NCBI RefSeq assembly: GCF_012927355.1
Contig: NZ_JABBGK010000001.1
Span: 496,001-560,000 of the forward strand
Source: Rhizobium terricola
Lineage (GTDB): Bacteria; Pseudomonadota; Alphaproteobacteria; Rhizobiales; Rhizobiaceae
Direction: 5' to 3'
Length of the DNA: 64,000 nt
Of this stretch, positions 25,547-35,084 are shown piece after piece. The notes under the pieces were generated by a model. The model was not told where the DNA came from, searched no databases, and saw only the letters and a list, made by a program, of their open reading frames with translations. Both the position numbers and the translations under genes were made by a program. Within the stretch, counting starts at the first letter, position 1. The number at the start of each line of letters is the position of its first letter.

Positions 25547-26890
25547 TCAGCGACGGCCGGAGCCTTTCGGTCGGGACGGTCCGCGCGGTGCGATGCCCGA
25601 CTTCTTCGGCGCGGGGCGGATCGGCGCGCTGGGGGCGAGGATTTCGCTCGGCGGCGGCACTTCTGCGGTTTCCACGGGTGCTGAAGTTGCCACCGGGGCG
25701 GCGGCGAGGACGCCCGCCTCTTCCGGCACGACTTCCGGGATTGTTGCCTCAGCTTCGGCCACCGGAGCTTCCGGCTCGGGTGATGCCGCAAGCTCGGGCG
25801 TGCTGGCAACTTCGGGCAGCGGCGCGGCTGCGGCCGGTTCCGTCAATTCCTCGCTGACGTCTGTGGGGGCTGGGACGGGGAGGGTAGTCACCACGGCTTC
25901 CACCGGCGCCGGGACGGCTGCGGGCGAAGACGGTTCGGCGGCGGTTGCGCCCCGGGCCAGGATCTCCTTGATGATGCGGGTGACCTGGAGCGATGCGGCA
26001 AAGTCGGTGTTGGTCGAGTGACCGGCCAGCGGCACGCGGATATCGCTTTCGATCTGCGGCCGGGAGTTCATTTCGCCGAACCAGTCGAGCTCGCCGATGA
26101 CATCCACCACGTCGCGGCAATCCGGCGGCATGGTGATGCGACCGCCGAAGGTGACAATCTTCAGGTCGGGTGCCAAGGCACGTATGCGCTTCGGCGCCTC
26201 TTCCTTGATCGAATAGAGAGCCTCGGACAGAACGCGATTGCCGCGGGAATGGCCGGCGAGCAGGGTGAAGGAGAAATCCGGGTCGGCGAGCAGGGTCTCG
26301 ACCGTGTCGGTGTCGAGGCAGCTCGGATGGGGCTTCAGCGCCAGCTTGTGGCGGTCCTCGTAGGCGCCGAGGCGCGGGCGGCCGACGACGTCGTCGATCA
26401 CCTCGAGGTCGTTGCGCATGTGGCCGAGCCAGCCGAAGAAGAAGGAACCGCCCATGGTCTCGTTGATGATGTCGCCAAGGCCGTAGCCGGACACGACGGC
26501 GGCGACGGGCGCGCCGATCGCGTCGGCGACGTTTCGGGCGAAGGCGGCGGCACCGATCGCCGAACCGCCGACGCCGGCGACCGCCATGGCATGCACGTCG
26601 CGGCCGCCGCGCAGCTTGTATTCGTCGACACTGTCGCACAGCGTCAGCATCGGGCCGCCGCTCGGCGGGACGATCATGATCAGGCCTTCCGAGGCCAGCG
26701 CGTCGCTGACGTAGAAGGTTTCTTCGGCGGTCAGGGCCCGCACGTCATAAAAGAGGGCATCGAGACCCGTATTGCGCAGGCGCCACGGCTCGAGTGCGGC
26801 ATTGCGCGCGGGACGGTGCTGAAGCCTCTCGGGGAAGCTGAGCGTCCTGGCAAACTGGGTCAAACTCAGGGCGAATGCGGTCTCGAACAT
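25547..26890 (-). CDS. Alpha/beta-hydrolase-like protein with low-complexity C-terminal tail
   Basis: 447 residues. The fold contains GHSRGN at 213-218, a nucleophile-elbow-like sequence with Ser215, and an earlier GGSAIG turn. From about residue 325 the protein turns into an Ala/Pro/Glu/Val tail and ends with a basic KKSGIAPRGPSRPKGSGRR stretch. No signal peptide. Catalysis is likely but not proven, and the tail suggests a partner-binding or nucleic-acid-binding addition. Confidence 0.6.
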   Translation of the reverse strand: MFETAFALSLTQFARTLSFPERLQHRPARNAALEPWRLRNTGLDALFYDVRALTAEETFYVSDALASEGLIMIVPPSGGPMLTLCDSVDEYKLRGGRDVHAMAVAGVGGSAIGAAAFARNVADAIGAPVAAVVSGYGLGDIINETMGGSFFFGWLGHMRNDLEVIDDVVGRPRLGAYEDRHKLALKPHPSCLDTDTVETLLADPDFSFTLLAGHSRGNRVLSEALYSIKEEAPKRIRALAPDLKIVTFGGRITMPPDCRDVVDVIGELDWFGEMNSRPQIESDIRVPLAGHSTNTDFAASLQVTRIIKEILARGATAAEPSSPAAVPAPVEAVVTTLPVPAPTDVSEELTEPAAAAPLPEVASTPELAASPEPEAPVAEAEATIPEVVPEEAGVLAAAPVATSAPVETAEVPPPSEILAPSAPIRPAPKKSGIAPRGPSRPKGSGRR

Positions 26891-27097
26891 CGATCGTCTC
26901 CCGGTTTTTGCTGCGTTGCAACATAGCATCCGTCGGTAGAATTAGCAAATGCGGAGAGAGGCCGGGGGCATCATGCCGCAGTTGCAGATGTAACCAACAG
27001 GTGTAGGCGGCGGACCGCTGCACTGTAGCCCGGTTTGACGACGTTCAGGTGATGGAGGGCCGCCACAGGAGAGAAAGACCGTCGGCCGTCTGTCCCG

Positions 27098-27553
27098 TCA
27101 GGTGGTCTGCCGCAGGGCCTCGCCGGCGATCATTGCCGCCGACATCGCAACATTGATGGAGCGCTGGCCCTCGACCATCGGGATGAGGACGCGGGCATCG
27201 GCGCGATCGTGGACATGGTCCGGCACTCCGGCGCTTTCTCGACCGAAAAGCAGGATGTCGTCGGGGCGGTAGGCGAATTCGGTGTAGCGCGTGGCCGCCC
27301 GGGTCGAGGCCAGGATCAGTCTCCGGCCGGATTCTGCCCGCCATTCCTCGAAGCGCTCGAAATTGACGTGGCGCTGTAGCGTTACGCTTGCGAGATAGTC
27401 CATGCCAGCGCGCTTGAGGTTGCGGTCGGAAATGTCGAAGCCGGCCGGTTCGATGATGTCGACGCCGAGGCCAAGGCAGGCGGCGAGCCTGAGGATCGTG
27501 CCGGTATTACCGGGAATGTCGGGCTGGTAAAGGGCGATGCGAAGCGCGGTCAT
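27098..27553 (-). CDS. trmL: tRNA (cytidine(34)-2'-O)-methyltransferase
   Basis: 151 residues. SPOUT-type methyltransferase: PDIPGNTGTILRLAACLG at the start, FGRESAGVPD and the knot-forming IPMVEGQRSINVAMSAAMI at the end, matching TrmL, which 2'-O-methylates the wobble base of leucine tRNAs. Full length. No clear neighbour relation. Confidence 0.93.
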   Translation of the reverse strand: MTALRIALYQPDIPGNTGTILRLAACLGLGVDIIEPAGFDISDRNLKRAGMDYLASVTLQRHVNFERFEEWRAESGRRLILASTRAATRYTEFAYRPDDILLFGRESAGVPDHVHDRADARVLIPMVEGQRSINVAMSAAMIAGEALRQTT

Positions 27554-27931
27554 CGCCCTTCCTAGCGCGGGGTGGCGGCCCGGCTCAAGGGGTGGAAACC
27601 ATCCCGGGCGTTGTTGTCTTCGGGCAACAGAGGCGTTCGATCACGGAAATTTGCCGGTTTGACGCTTTTCAAGGCAGAAATGTCGGTCTAGAAGACGAAC
27701 ATCTTCAACACGCAACAAGGGAGGCTTCGATGACATCAAACGGTATGACGCGCCTTCCGGTCCCGCATTTTCTGCAGGCTGCGTGAAGGCGACTTCGCCT
27801 CTCTTCCCAAACTGACTTTCTTGAATCGCCCTGCGGCCGGATTGCGGCCTTAGATCTGATCTTTCGCCCGCCGGGATCCGCGTCGCGGTTCCAGCATTTG
27901 GAGCGGGTCACGTTTTATCCGGAGTCTTTCC
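27554..27931 (+). promoter_or_regulatory. Leader region of the first ABC exporter gene
   Basis: 378 bp without a normal gene. It has a short ORF with a good ribosome site (27730-27786), whose stop codon runs into a small hairpin AGGCG (27787-27791)/CGCCT (27796-27800), then a pyrimidine stretch and a GGCC-N7-GGCC pairing near 27836-27850. A leader-peptide type of control for the downstream ABC gene is possible but unproven. Confidence 0.3.
27730..27786 (+). CDS. Possible 18-residue leader ORF
   Basis: MTSNGMTRLPVPHFLQAA, preceded by AGGGAGG at a good distance from the ATG. The stop codon abuts a hairpin. Too short to judge by coding bias; not a known peptide to me. Confidence 0.3.
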   Translation: MTSNGMTRLPVPHFLQAA

Positions 27932-29791
27932 ATGTTTTCGTGGTTCGAAAGCCGCCTCAATCCCTTTCCGGCCGAAGACCCGGCACTGCCGCCGAAGGGG
28001 CTTGTCGCGTTCTGCTGGCATTATACCCGGTCCGCCGCGCCATGGCTGCTGCTGCTCGGCCTGTGCTCGGGCCTGATCGCGGTCGGCGAGGTGGTGCTCT
28101 ACCAGTTTCTCGGCAATATCGTCGACTGGCTGTCCAAGACCGACCCGACCACCTTCCTCGCGACGGAGGGGGGACGGCTGGTCTGGATGGGCGCGCTGGT
28201 GCTGATTGGCCTGCCGGTGGTCGGCGTCGTGCACAGCGTGGTCATGCACCAGGTGCTGGCCGGCAGTTTCCCGATGATCGCCCGCTGGCAGATGCACCGC
28301 TTCCTGCTGCGCCATTCGATGACCTTCTTTGCCAACGAGTTTGCCGGACGCGTGGCCACCAAGGTCATGCAGACCTCGCTTGCCGTGCGCGAAACGGCAA
28401 TGAAGCTTATCGACGTCTTCGTCTATGCCGTCACCTTCTTCATCTCCATGGTGACGCTGGTGGCATCCGTCGACTGGCGGCTTGCCGTGCCGCTCGTCCT
28501 GTGGATCTTGCTCTACATCACGATCCTCGCGAGTTTCCTGCCGAGGCTGCGCAAACTGTCCAGCGAGCAGGCGGACGCACGCTCGCTGATGACCGGCCGC
28601 GTCGTCGACAGCTACACCAACATCGCGACGGTGAAGCTGTTTTCCCATTCCGGCCGTGAGGAGGTCTATGCGCGCGAGGGCATGGACACCTTCCTCGATT
28701 CCGTCCGCCGGCAGATGCGGCAGTTCACGCTGCTCAACATCGCCGTCGACGTGAACAATGCGGTTGCGCTTTTTGCCATCGCAGGCCTCAGCATCGCCTT
28801 CTGGCTCGGCGGTTCCATCTCGGTCGGCGCGATCGCCGTCGCCATCGGCCTTGCGATGCGCATCAGCGGCATGTCCCACTGGATCATGTGGGAGGTCGCG
28901 GCCCTCTTCGAGCAGATCGGTACCGTCTATGACGGCATGGGCATGATGACCAAGCCGCACGACATCGTCGATGCCGAGGCATCCAAGGCGCTGAAGGTGG
29001 AAAACGGCGAGATCGTCTACGATCGCGTGCGCTTCCACTACGGCAAGTCGAAGGGTGTGATCGAAGACTTCTCGCTAACCATCAAGGCGGGAGAAAAGGT
29101 CGGCCTGGTGGGGCGCTCAGGCGCCGGCAAGACGACGCTGATGAACCTTCTGCTGCGCTTCTACGACCTGGAAACCGGTCGCATCTCGATCGATGGCCAG
29201 GACATTTCGGCGGTCACGCAGGACAGCCTGCGCCATTCGATCGGCGTGGTGACGCAGGACACCTCGCTCCTGCACCGCTCGATCCGCGACAACATCGCCT
29301 ATGGCCGGCCGGAGGCGAGCGATGCGGAGGTGATCGAGGCGGCGAAGCGGGCGAATGCCTGGGACTTCATCGAAGGGCTCGCCGACATGCAGGGGCGCTC
29401 CGGTCTCGACGCGCAGGTCGGCGAACGCGGCGTCAAGCTTTCCGGCGGCCAGCGGCAGCGGATCGCGATCGCCCGCGTGTTCCTCAAGAACGCGCCGATC
29501 CTGATCCTCGACGAGGCGACGTCGGCGCTCGACTCGGAAGTCGAGGCGGCGATCCAGGAAAGCCTGTTCTCCCTGATGGAAGGCAAGACGGTGATCGCGA
29601 TCGCGCACCGGTTGTCGACGCTGACCCAGATGGACCGGCTCGTCGTCCTCGACAAGGGGCGGATCATCGAGACCGGGACGCATGGCGAACTGGTCGCCAA
29701 GGGCGGCGTTTATGCCGACCTCTGGAACCGCCAATCGGGCGGTTTCCTGGCCGATCAGATCGAACAACCCACTGAAGAAGCAGCAGAATAA
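27932..29791 (+). CDS. ABC exporter, fused permease-ATPase (type IV, MsbA/LmrA-like)
   Basis: 619 residues: six membrane helices in the first ~320 residues, then an ATPase with Walker A GRSGAGKTT, signature LSGGQRQR, Walker B ILILDEATSALD and H-loop AHRLST. All catalytic residues are consensus. About half-identical by eye to a second exporter gene at 33179, especially over the ATPase. Probably exports a hydrophobic compound or lipid as a homodimer, or as a heterodimer with that paralogue. A hairpin follows the stop. Confidence 0.92.
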   Translation: MFSWFESRLNPFPAEDPALPPKGLVAFCWHYTRSAAPWLLLLGLCSGLIAVGEVVLYQFLGNIVDWLSKTDPTTFLATEGGRLVWMGALVLIGLPVVGVVHSVVMHQVLAGSFPMIARWQMHRFLLRHSMTFFANEFAGRVATKVMQTSLAVRETAMKLIDVFVYAVTFFISMVTLVASVDWRLAVPLVLWILLYITILASFLPRLRKLSSEQADARSLMTGRVVDSYTNIATVKLFSHSGREEVYAREGMDTFLDSVRRQMRQFTLLNIAVDVNNAVALFAIAGLSIAFWLGGSISVGAIAVAIGLAMRISGMSHWIMWEVAALFEQIGTVYDGMGMMTKPHDIVDAEASKALKVENGEIVYDRVRFHYGKSKGVIEDFSLTIKAGEKVGLVGRSGAGKTTLMNLLLRFYDLETGRISIDGQDISAVTQDSLRHSIGVVTQDTSLLHRSIRDNIAYGRPEASDAEVIEAAKRANAWDFIEGLADMQGRSGLDAQVGERGVKLSGGQRQRIAIARVFLKNAPILILDEATSALDSEVEAAIQESLFSLMEGKTVIAIAHRLSTLTQMDRLVVLDKGRIIETGTHGELVAKGGVYADLWNRQSGGFLADQIEQPTEEAAE

Positions 29792-29819
29792 GACTTTCGT
29801 TTAATGCTGAAGCAGCGTT

Positions 29820-29845
29820 GGCCGGGACTGCATCAAGTCCCGGCC
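29820..29845 (+). terminator. Terminator-like hairpin after the first ABC exporter
   Basis: GGCCGGGACT (29820-29829) and AGTCCCGGCC (29836-29845) form a perfect 10-bp stem with a 6-nt loop, 28 bp past the stop codon. Only TT follows, so it is strong but lacks a U-tract. Confidence 0.55.
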
Positions 29846-30029
29846 TTCGCAACTGCGAAAGCTTGCCCGTAAGAATCAACGTGTCAAAACGACACAGTGG
29901 GCAAGGTTTCGTTCACTTGTTCCAATTTAGCTTAATTAGTACCCGACCTAATTTTTGGAAGATGATCTTCCGAGGGCATTTCTGCCCGTGTTCGTTGGGA
30001 TGCCGATTCTCCTTCCCGGAACAAATGTT

Positions 30030-31973
30030 ATGTCCAACATCAAAATCAAAGTCATGTTGCCGCTGCTGTTTGCGGTCGTCGTGACGCTCGGCATCGTGCA
30101 GGGCGTGATGGCCATCAAGTTCATCTCCGACGTCAAGCAGCAGGTCGATGTCATCGGCCACGAACGCATGCCGCGCACCCTGGCGGTGGCGAAAATGAAC
30201 GCCCAGTTCGCCGAAGTCCGCCGCAATTATGCGATCATTCTCAGCGCCGCCGATGCCGACGAACTGGCAAGGCTTACCGAGGGGCTCAACCGTGCGGTTG
30301 CCGCCCGCGGCGAAGCGTTCGACGCTTTCGGCGCCATGATCGCCGGCAACGGCACACGCACCCAGGCGGTCGAGCTGTTCGACCGGTTGAAGGCAGCGCT
30401 GGACGATTACGACAAGCTCGGTGCGGAACTGCTCGAACACAAGGCTGCCGCGGACATCGCCGGCGCCAAGGCCTTGTTCACCGGCAAGATGACGGACGTC
30501 GCCAAGACTGCCTCGGCGCGGATGAACGACATCGTCGAACTCAACCGGAGCACGACGGACGCGGCGATGGCGCATGCCGACTCGGTCTCGCTCTTTTCCA
30601 TCTATGCGACGATCGGTTCCGTGCTTCTTGCCGCGCTGGTTGCGGCGGCCGCAGCGCTCCTGAGCTTCTTCCGTGTCGCCCGTCCGATCACCGACATCAC
30701 CCACGCGATGAACAATCTGGCGGCCGGCGACACCTCGGCCGAAATCCCCTTCGACGGCCGCAAGGACGAAATCGGCGAGATGGCGGCAGCCGTCGCCGTG
30801 TTCCGCCACAATGCCATCGAGCGCGCCAATCTCGAACGGCAGGCCGAGCAGAACCGCAGCCTCACCGAACAGGAACGGATTGCGCGCGAAGAGCAGAAGG
30901 CACGCGAGGCGGCCGAGGTCCAGTTTGCCGTCGACCAGCTGGCAGGCGGGCTTGCGCGCCTCTCCGATGGCGATCTCGCAGTCAAGATCGACGCGGCCTT
31001 TGCCGGTCACCTCGACGGGCTCCGCGTCAATTTCAACCATTCGGTCTCCAAGCTGCAGGACGCCATGCGCGCGGTCGGCGACAACGCCCGCGCGATCGAT
31101 GCCGGTGCCCGTGAGATGCTTTCGGCTGCGGACGATCTGTCGAAACGCACCGAACAGCAGGCCGCTTCCGTCGAGGAGACGGCGGCAGCGCTCGAGCAGG
31201 TGACGACGGCGGTCAAGGATTCCTCCGTTCGCGCCGAGGAAGCGGGCCAACTCGTCGCCCGGACCCGGGAAGGGGCCGAGACCTCCGGCGAGATCGTGCG
31301 CCGGGCCGTTTCCGCCATGCAGGAGATCGAAAAGTCCTCCGGCGAGATCTCGAACATCATCGGCGTGATCGACGACATCGCGTTCCAGACCAACCTCTTG
31401 GCGCTCAATGCCGGCGTCGAAGCCGCTCGCGCCGGTGAAGCCGGCAAGGGTTTTGCCGTCGTCGCCCAGGAGGTTCGCGAACTCGCCCAGCGTTCGGCAA
31501 ACGCGGCGAAGGAGATCAAGGCGCTGATCACGACGTCGGGCGAACAGGTCCGCAACGGCGTGTCGCTCGTCGACGAGACCGGCAAGGCGCTGGAGAAGAT
31601 CGTCGCCGAAGTGCAGGAGATCAACCGCAATGTCGGCGCGATCGTCACCTCGGCACGCGAGCAGTCGACCGGCCTCATGGAGATCAACACCGCGGTCAAC
31701 ACGATGGACCAGGGCACGCAGCAAAATGCCGCCATGGTCGAGCAGTCGACGGCGGCGAGCCACGGCCTTGCCCAGCAGGCCGCGGCCCTCACCGAACTTC
31801 TCGCGCAGTTCAAGCTTGGCGAAGGGGCTGCCCAGGCCTACCAGCCGCCGGTCCGTGCCGCGAGCGCGGCTTCGCGTCCGGCCGTTTCTCCGGCCCGCGC
31901 GCTCGGGCGCAAGCTGGTCAACGCCTTCAACGGCAATGCCGCCGTGGCGAACGAGGGCTGGTCGGAGTTCTGA
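30030..31973 (+). CDS. Methyl-accepting chemotaxis protein
   Basis: 647 residues from ATG 30030. One N-terminal helix (~8-29), a helical periplasmic domain (~30-187) of four-helix-bundle type, a second helix (~190-210), HAMP repeats, then the cytoplasmic signalling hairpin with the invariant tip [23 protein letters not shown]. It ends in GWSEF, which fits the xWxxF pentapeptide that tethers CheR/CheB. No other chemotaxis gene is in the window, so it is an orphan receptor. Ligand unknown. A good terminator follows. Confidence 0.93.
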   Translation: MSNIKIKVMLPLLFAVVVTLGIVQGVMAIKFISDVKQQVDVIGHERMPRTLAVAKMNAQFAEVRRNYAIILSAADADELARLTEGLNRAVAARGEAFDAFGAMIAGNGTRTQAVELFDRLKAALDDYDKLGAELLEHKAAADIAGAKALFTGKMTDVAKTASARMNDIVELNRSTTDAAMAHADSVSLFSIYATIGSVLLAALVAAAAALLSFFRVARPITDITHAMNNLAAGDTSAEIPFDGRKDEIGEMAAAVAVFRHNAIERANLERQAEQNRSLTEQERIAREEQKAREAAEVQFAVDQLAGGLARLSDGDLAVKIDAAFAGHLDGLRVNFNHSVSKLQDAMRAVGDNARAIDAGAREMLSAADDLSKRTEQQAASVEETAAALEQVTTAVKDSSVRAEEAGQLVARTREGAETSGEIVRRAVSAMQEIEKSSGEISNIIGVIDDIAFQTNLLALNAGVEAARAGEAGKGFAVVAQEVRELAQRSANAAKEIKALITTSGEQVRNGVSLVDETGKALEKIVAEVQEINRNVGAIVTSAREQSTGLMEINTAVNTMDQGTQQNAAMVEQSTAASHGLAQQAAALTELLAQFKLGEGAAQAYQPPVRAASAASRPAVSPARALGRKLVNAFNGNAAVANEGWSEF

Positions 31974-32004
31974 TCCGGTCCAACGTATTCGTGAGAACAG
32001 GGGA

Positions 32005-32028
32005 ATGGGGCCGCGCGGCCCCATTTTT
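32005..32028 (+). terminator. Rho-independent terminator of the chemoreceptor gene
   Basis: ATGGGGCC (32005-32012) pairs with GGCCCCAT (32017-32024) around GCGC, followed by TTTT. Canonical form, 32 bp after the stop codon. Confidence 0.85.
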
Positions 32029-32188
32029 CGTTTGCTCAGCCGGAAATGCCTCGGCGGCCATCCGTCCGGTGAGGGGGTGTAGAAAACCTGAAGGGGTGTC
32101 GCGGACAAATCGATTGCCGCGTCATCGCTGCGGGGCTATGCAGCGCCTTCGCCGTCCGACCGGACGGACACCGGCTGAGCGAGGCTTC

Positions 32189-32656
32189 ATGCGACACTAT
32201 CTCGATTGGATCTGGGCGGCGCTCGCCGGTTGCCTGCTGGCGATCATGATCACCATCAACAGCGGGCTGGCGGGCTATTCGACGCCCTTCGTCGCATCCT
32301 GGGTGGTGCATGGGGTCGGCGCCGTCGCCGCCTTCTTCCTGCTGCGCCTCAACCTGATGCTCTTCGGTCGCGGCTCGATCGCCGGGCCGGCGGGCGGGCG
32401 TCCGCCTCTGTGGTCCTATCTGGGCGGCGCGCCCGGCGCCTTCGCGGTCGCGCTGTCGTCGATTGCCGTCAATTCAGAACTCGCGCTTGCCGGCGGTTTG
32501 TCGCTGCTTCTGGTCGGGCAGATCCTGTTCGGCCTCCTGTCCGATCTCGGAGGTCTTTTCGGCACGCCGAAGCGGGCGCTCAACCGTTTCGACATCGCGG
32601 CAGCGCTCTGCGTCGTCGCGGGCAGTGCGCTGATCATCTATTCGGGAGGGGCGTGA
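32189..32656 (+). CDS. YdcZ/DUF606-type small membrane transporter subunit A
   Basis: 155 residues, five hydrophobic segments. Segment order and the ATINSGLAGYSTPFVASWVVHGVG-like start (here TINSGLAGYSTPFVASWVVH) fit DUF606/YdcZ, a half-size relative of EamA transporters. The next gene encodes a second half, so the two probably form a heterodimer. ATG 32189 was chosen because it directly precedes the first helix. Confidence 0.8.
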   Translation: MRHYLDWIWAALAGCLLAIMITINSGLAGYSTPFVASWVVHGVGAVAAFFLLRLNLMLFGRGSIAGPAGGRPPLWSYLGGAPGAFAVALSSIAVNSELALAGGLSLLLVGQILFGLLSDLGGLFGTPKRALNRFDIAAALCVVAGSALIIYSGGA

Positions 32657-32658
32657 TA

Positions 32659-33084
32659 ATGCTCGGATCTGTGCTCATCGCCCTGGCCGGTGGTGCCGCC
32701 GTCGGCATGAGCCGGTCGATCAACGGCCGGCTGACGATGGACCGCGGCGCGTTCCGGGCCTCGTTCTGGAACCACTTCATCGGCTTCCTCCTGCTTAGCG
32801 TGTTCGTCGTCTTCTTCGAGCGGGAAGGGCTGGCGCTTCTTGGGCAGGTGCCGGTCTGGGCCTTTACCGGCGGCATGGTCGGGGCTGTGTTCGTCGCCAT
32901 TTCATCCTACGTCTTTCCGCGCGTCGGGGCGGCGCGATCGGCGCTGCTGATCATCGGCAGCCAGATGATCGCGGGGCTTGCGATCGACTACCTGCGGGGC
33001 ACGGCGGTCTTTCACCTCGGCCAGCCGGCCGGCGTCGCGCTCATTCTCTTCGGCATCTATCTCACGCGCTTCTCCAAGCAATAG
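32659..33084 (+). CDS. YdcZ/DUF606-type small membrane transporter subunit B
   Basis: 141 residues with four or five membrane segments. The GAAVGMSRSINGRLT start and SFWNHFIGFLLL helix match DUF606 proteins. It begins 2 nt after the stop of the preceding half (or overlaps it by 4 nt if GTG 32653 is used), indicating coupled synthesis of a two-gene transporter. Substrate unknown. The second ABC exporter gene follows after 94 bp. Confidence 0.8.
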   Translation: MLGSVLIALAGGAAVGMSRSINGRLTMDRGAFRASFWNHFIGFLLLSVFVVFFEREGLALLGQVPVWAFTGGMVGAVFVAISSYVFPRVGAARSALLIIGSQMIAGLAIDYLRGTAVFHLGQPAGVALILFGIYLTRFSKQ

Positions 33085-33178
33085 ACCGCGCCTGCCACCC
33101 GGAAGCATGACGCAAATGTAATGTCGAGCGCTCGGCATTCGCTTTGCCGTGCGGCAGAATCCGCCTATATCCGGTGGC

Positions 33179-35062
33179 ATGATCTTTCGTTCCGTCGCCC
33201 GCCTTTTCGAAAACTGGATCGATCCCTATTCGCGGACGGACGACCTTCGTCCGCCGGCCGGAACCTGGGCCTTCGTGTGGTTCTATGTTCGCCAGGCCAA
33301 GGTGCCGTTCCTGATGATGGCGGCCTTCGGCGGTGCCGTCGCCATGCTGGAGGCCGGGCTGTTTTGGTTCGTCGGCCGGCTCGTCGACCTGCTCGACACC
33401 GTGCCGAAGGAGGGCGGCTGGGATGGTCTGATCGCCGCCCACGGTTACGAACTGCTGGTGATGGCGTTGATCGTCTTCGCCGGGCGCTTCCTGGTGGTCA
33501 CGATCGGCGCGCTCGTCGAGGAACAGGTGATCGTCCTCAACTTCTTCAACCTGGTGCGCTGGCAGGCGCATGCGCATGTGGCGCGCCAGTCGCTCACCTT
33601 CTTCCAGAACGACTTTTCCGGACGCATCGTCACCAAGGTCTGGTCGGCCGGCCAGTCGACCGGGGATCTCCTGACCTCGCTGCTGCAGGTCGTCTGGTTC
33701 ATGGTGATCTACACCGTCTCGACGATGGCGCTCGTGGCGCAGCTCGACTGGCGGCTTGCGGCGATCATCGCGTCATGGATCGTCATCTTCCTCATCCTGG
33801 CCCGGATCTTCGTGCCGCGCATCCGTTATCACGCCCGGGAAACGGCGGAAGCCGCCTCCATGCTGAACGGACGGCTGGTCGATTCGTATTCGAACATCCA
33901 GACGCTCAAGCTGTTTGGCCGCGAAAAGCAGAACGACCACTACATCCGGGCCGGTTTCGACCGGTTCCAGGCGACGCTGATGCCGTTCGCGCGTCTGCTG
34001 ACCGGTGTCAGGGCGTCGCTCGCGATCCTGTCGGGCGTGATGATCCTGATGATCGCGGTGCTTTCGGTCGATCTGTGGTTCGCCGGCGCGATCACGGCAG
34101 GGGGCGTCGCCTTCACGCTCGGCCTGGTGCTGCGCCTCAACATGCTGCTCGGCCGCATGATGACCCAGCTCAACGGCATCATGCGCAATATCGGAACGAT
34201 CCAGAACTCGGCCGAGCTGATCTCCAAGCCGATCGGCCTCGTCGACGAGCCGGGCGCGAGCGCGCTCAAGGTGTCCAGCCCTGAAATCCGTTTCGAGGAC
34301 GTGTCGTTCCACTACGGGCGCAAGAGGGGAGCGATCGACCACCTGACGCTGACGATCCGGCCGGGCGAGAAGGTGGGCATCGTCGGGCGGTCCGGCGCCG
34401 GCAAGTCGACGCTCGTCAACCTTCTCCTGCGCTTCTACGACGTCGAGGGCGGACGGATCCTGATCGACGGGCAGGACATATCGAAGGTCACGCAGGAAAG
34501 CCTCCGGTCGCAGATCGGCATGGTGACCCAGGACACCGCCCTCCTGCATCGCTCGATCCGCGACAACATCGTGTTCGGCCGGGAAGACGCGACTGAAGAT
34601 ATGCTCGACAAGGCCGCCGACCGGGCCGAGGCGCTCGACTTCATCGAGCGCCTCGAGGACCAGCGCGGGCGCAAGGGGTATGACGCCCATGTCGGGGAGC
34701 GTGGCGTCAAGCTGTCCGGCGGACAGCGCCAGCGCATCGCGATCGCCCGCGTCATGCTGAAGGATGCCCCGATCCTCGTCCTCGACGAAGCGACCTCGGC
34801 GCTCGATTCGGAAGTCGAGGCGGCGATCCAGTCGAACCTCGACCGGCTGATGCAGGGCAAGACGGTGCTGGCGATCGCCCACCGCCTTTCGACGATCGCC
34901 GCCCTCGACCGCCTCGTGGTGATGGACAAGGGCCGGATCATCGAGGAAGGCACCCATGCCGAACTCGTCGAGAGGGGCGGGCTCTATGCCGAGCTCTGGG
35001 CCCGTCAGTCGGGCGGTTTCCTCGCCGTACACGAGGACAGCGACGACAAGGCGGCGGAATAG
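33179..35062 (+). CDS. ABC exporter, fused permease-ATPase, paralogue of the gene at 27932
   Basis: 627 residues. Six membrane helices then an ATPase with Walker A GRSGAGKST, LSGGQRQR, Walker B ILVLDEATSALD and AHRLST. The linker phrases GQDISKVTQESLR and LLHRSIRDNI are nearly those of the first exporter, showing a recent common origin. Complete catalytic sites favour a working homodimer, though pairing with the other exporter is possible. Start ATG 33179 lies next to the first conserved residues. Confidence 0.92.
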   Translation: MIFRSVARLFENWIDPYSRTDDLRPPAGTWAFVWFYVRQAKVPFLMMAAFGGAVAMLEAGLFWFVGRLVDLLDTVPKEGGWDGLIAAHGYELLVMALIVFAGRFLVVTIGALVEEQVIVLNFFNLVRWQAHAHVARQSLTFFQNDFSGRIVTKVWSAGQSTGDLLTSLLQVVWFMVIYTVSTMALVAQLDWRLAAIIASWIVIFLILARIFVPRIRYHARETAEAASMLNGRLVDSYSNIQTLKLFGREKQNDHYIRAGFDRFQATLMPFARLLTGVRASLAILSGVMILMIAVLSVDLWFAGAITAGGVAFTLGLVLRLNMLLGRMMTQLNGIMRNIGTIQNSAELISKPIGLVDEPGASALKVSSPEIRFEDVSFHYGRKRGAIDHLTLTIRPGEKVGIVGRSGAGKSTLVNLLLRFYDVEGGRILIDGQDISKVTQESLRSQIGMVTQDTALLHRSIRDNIVFGREDATEDMLDKAADRAEALDFIERLEDQRGRKGYDAHVGERGVKLSGGQRQRIAIARVMLKDAPILVLDEATSALDSEVEAAIQSNLDRLMQGKTVLAIAHRLSTIAALDRLVVMDKGRIIEEGTHAELVERGGLYAELWARQSGGFLAVHEDSDDKAAE

Positions 35063-35084
35063 GGACGGCGCGACCGGTCGACGC

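Noticed and set aside
26912..26923. TGCGTTGCAACA repeated at 36083-36094, both upstream of minus-strand genes
   Set aside because: Only a 12-mer with a small core palindrome, at different distances from the two starts (22 and 63 nt). Two copies in 64 kb are not enough to claim a regulon.
29913..32108. 731-codon minus-strand frame over the chemoreceptor gene
   Set aside because: Shadow of the methyl-accepting protein, which has all expected motifs.
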